Shown: positions 20,000 through 21,328 of the stretch, piece after piece
How positions within the stretch are numbered: the first letter of the stretch is position 1
How the letters are laid out: each line of letters begins with the position of its first letter
Assembly: GCA_037074765.1 (NCBI GenBank)
Contig: JBAMDO010000426.1
Coordinates: 1-21,328 of the forward strand
Direction: 5' to 3'
Length of the DNA: 21,328 bases
DNA from: Mansonella perstans
Taxonomy: Eukaryota > Nematoda > Chromadorea > Rhabditida > Onchocercidae
The notes under the pieces: generated by a model
Told to the model about the DNA's origin: nothing
Databases searched by the model: none
What the model saw: the letters and a program-made list of their open reading frames with translations, nothing else
Translations under genes and position numbers: made by a program

Positions 20000-21328
20000 T
20001 CCTTTCTAATTCGGAGTTTCCAATCGACTCAGGGACCTCCATATTTCCTTATCGTCCCGACACAAATTCCATTTTTCTTTTTCTTCTTGTGTGATTCCTT
20101 CGGCTTGTGCTTGTTTGAGCAATGTCCACTCTGCCAACTTGTAATCATCGGTTGTGAATCTTTCCTTCACAGCAGAGAGTGGTTGTAACCATTCAAATTT
20201 TCCTTCGTGTTAGTTTATAAACTTGAGAACTCGTACAGTTGTCCTTAACAGTTTTAGCCATTTGCTAAACGACTTCCATCTATAAGTTAAAGGTCTCGTT
20301 AATTTGAGTTGTAACATTTGAGATAGTTATTCCGTTTAGTTCATTTCAGTTTCTTCCTTGAAGTTAATTCTTTTAGCCATTTAGGGCCAGTCCACCATTG
20401 TTCGAATTTGCTAGTTGAATTGGAGACATATATCCTTTTGTCGCTATATCAACCGGGTTAGATTGCTTGGTACATATCTATAGAAAACTTTGACATTCGT
20501 ATTTCATCGATTCGATTTTGTATAAATCTAGGTAAGAGTCGTGGTCGATTTTTTTTCCTGGAGTGCACATCGAGAGTCTGAGCATAATGTGACTTTACCT
20601 CTTCAATTTCCAATTTTTTAATGATGAATTTTGTTGCTCGTACCTAATAACTCTAGTTTAGGTATTGTGATCCTTTCACTGGAGCTATTCAAGATTTTGC
20701 AAAATCAAAGATGTGCTTGTATCTTGTTTTGCATAGACTGCTGCAGCATATGCTGTAGTCGATGCATCAGTAACACATGAATTTCTAATTGTTGTAACGA
20801 TTAGGATCGATTACCATGCGTGGAATTTCTTTGACTTTTGTTGGCCATCGTTTTCCCATGTTTCAATGTCGTCATCCTCGAGTGACTGATCCAGGATAAC
20901 TTTCTTTCCATAGATTTGTAGGAAGAGTTTGAATAATAACATTAATGGAACTAAAATCTAAAGGATCATATTGCAAGGCAATGAACTGTAGGATTGTTCT
21001 TTTGTTAGAGTTTGGTTCTCCCATGGTTTAGATTATTTCAATGGAATCACTGACTGGGTTCCATTAATACAAGGATCTTTTTAATTTGACTTACCTCAGC
21101 TCTGTCGTCTTCAGGAATGAGTTCATTGAAATTGCTGTCATTTGAAAAGAATTCTCTTATATTCATTGAGACATTCTTAAAGATATCCTTCATTTCATTG
21201 TAAATTTCGAGAGCTTCTTCGTTCCATTTGCAGGTAATAAACATTGTCGACATAGAGGTTTTCTTGACTTCTAAGCAGTTTTGCTTCCGTAATTTTTAGA
21301 TGATAATTGAGTGTAGCTGAAAGTAAAA
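20000..21328 (-). pseudogene. C-terminal RT and RNase H region of the minus-strand element, broken
   Basis: Near the right edge (about 21260-21240) the minus strand reads NLYVDNV, the RT catalytic box in a YVDN form. After a one-base frame change the piece 21253-21047 carries EIYNEMKDIFKNVSMNIREF, a conserved BEL/Pao segment following the box. RNase H is marked by VTDASTTAYAAAVYA around 20780-20730. Several stops separate the pieces. The N-terminal RT, protease and gag are outside the window. Confidence 0.78.

Larger units (their letters stand above)
16329..21328 (-). mobile_element. Minus-strand BEL/Pao element with env-like region, nested insertion (5' half outside)
   Basis: Read on the minus strand, the window shows the end of RT, RNase H, integrase, an env-like region and the 3' LTR, in the normal order of a BEL/Pao retroelement with env. 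The element sits inside the 3' LTR of the plus-strand element, so it is the younger insertion. Its last bases (CACAACA) abut TATGT (16324-16328), the expected 5-bp target duplication. All coding regions carry frameshifts or stops. Its gag and 5' LTR must lie to the right of the window. Confidence 0.88.

Overview
The window is AT-rich metazoan nuclear DNA: spliced genes with GT..AG introns, long AT-rich gaps, and BEL/Pao-type LTR retroelements. A nematode is my best guess, from the compact 50-370 bp introns, an MSP/PapD-like gene and an env-bearing BEL/Pao element, but I cannot name the species and another invertebrate is not excluded. Host gene models were assembled by eye from splice sites, reading phase and protein sense; none is confirmed by transcripts.

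Left part (1-11.3 kb). A plus-strand gene ends at about 430. Convergent to it are two tightly spaced minus-strand genes: an unrecognised 168-residue helical protein (2034-1221) and, 9 bp upstream of its start, a seven-exon gene (4546-2044) whose 285-residue product joins a cysteine-rich CXC (tesmin/TSO1-like) region to a domain with the motif order of an AID/APOBEC-like zinc-dependent deaminase. The last intron of that gene holds a solo BEL/Pao LTR with a perfect 5-bp target duplication, inserted exactly on the splice donor so that the donor GT is duplicated and the exon is not broken. Upstream of the gene lie a 39-bp-arm hairpin and a decayed ~60-bp repeat array. Further right are a possible small membrane/secreted-protein gene (5802-5484), the 3' half of an MSP/PapD-fold gene (9100-6938) and a decayed plus-strand coding stretch (9288-9884).

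Middle (11.4-12.8 kb). A second array of the same ~60-bp repeat family reverses orientation near 12050 and so forms a large imperfect palindrome.

Right part (12.8-21.3 kb). A plus-strand BEL/Pao element (LTR 12803-13387; gag, zinc knuckles, protease and the start of RT; 3' LTR from 15880) has lost most of pol. A second, related element on the minus strand (16329 to beyond the window) is inserted into the 3' LTR of the first. It carries its own 793-bp 3' LTR, an env-like region with a membrane anchor, integrase, RNase H and the end of RT, all broken by frameshifts and stops. Its 5' half lies outside the window. I saw no rRNA, tRNA or CRISPR array.

The most notable content is the CXC plus deaminase-like gene, its altered catalytic motif (HVK where HxE is expected), and the retroelement LTR sitting on its splice junction.
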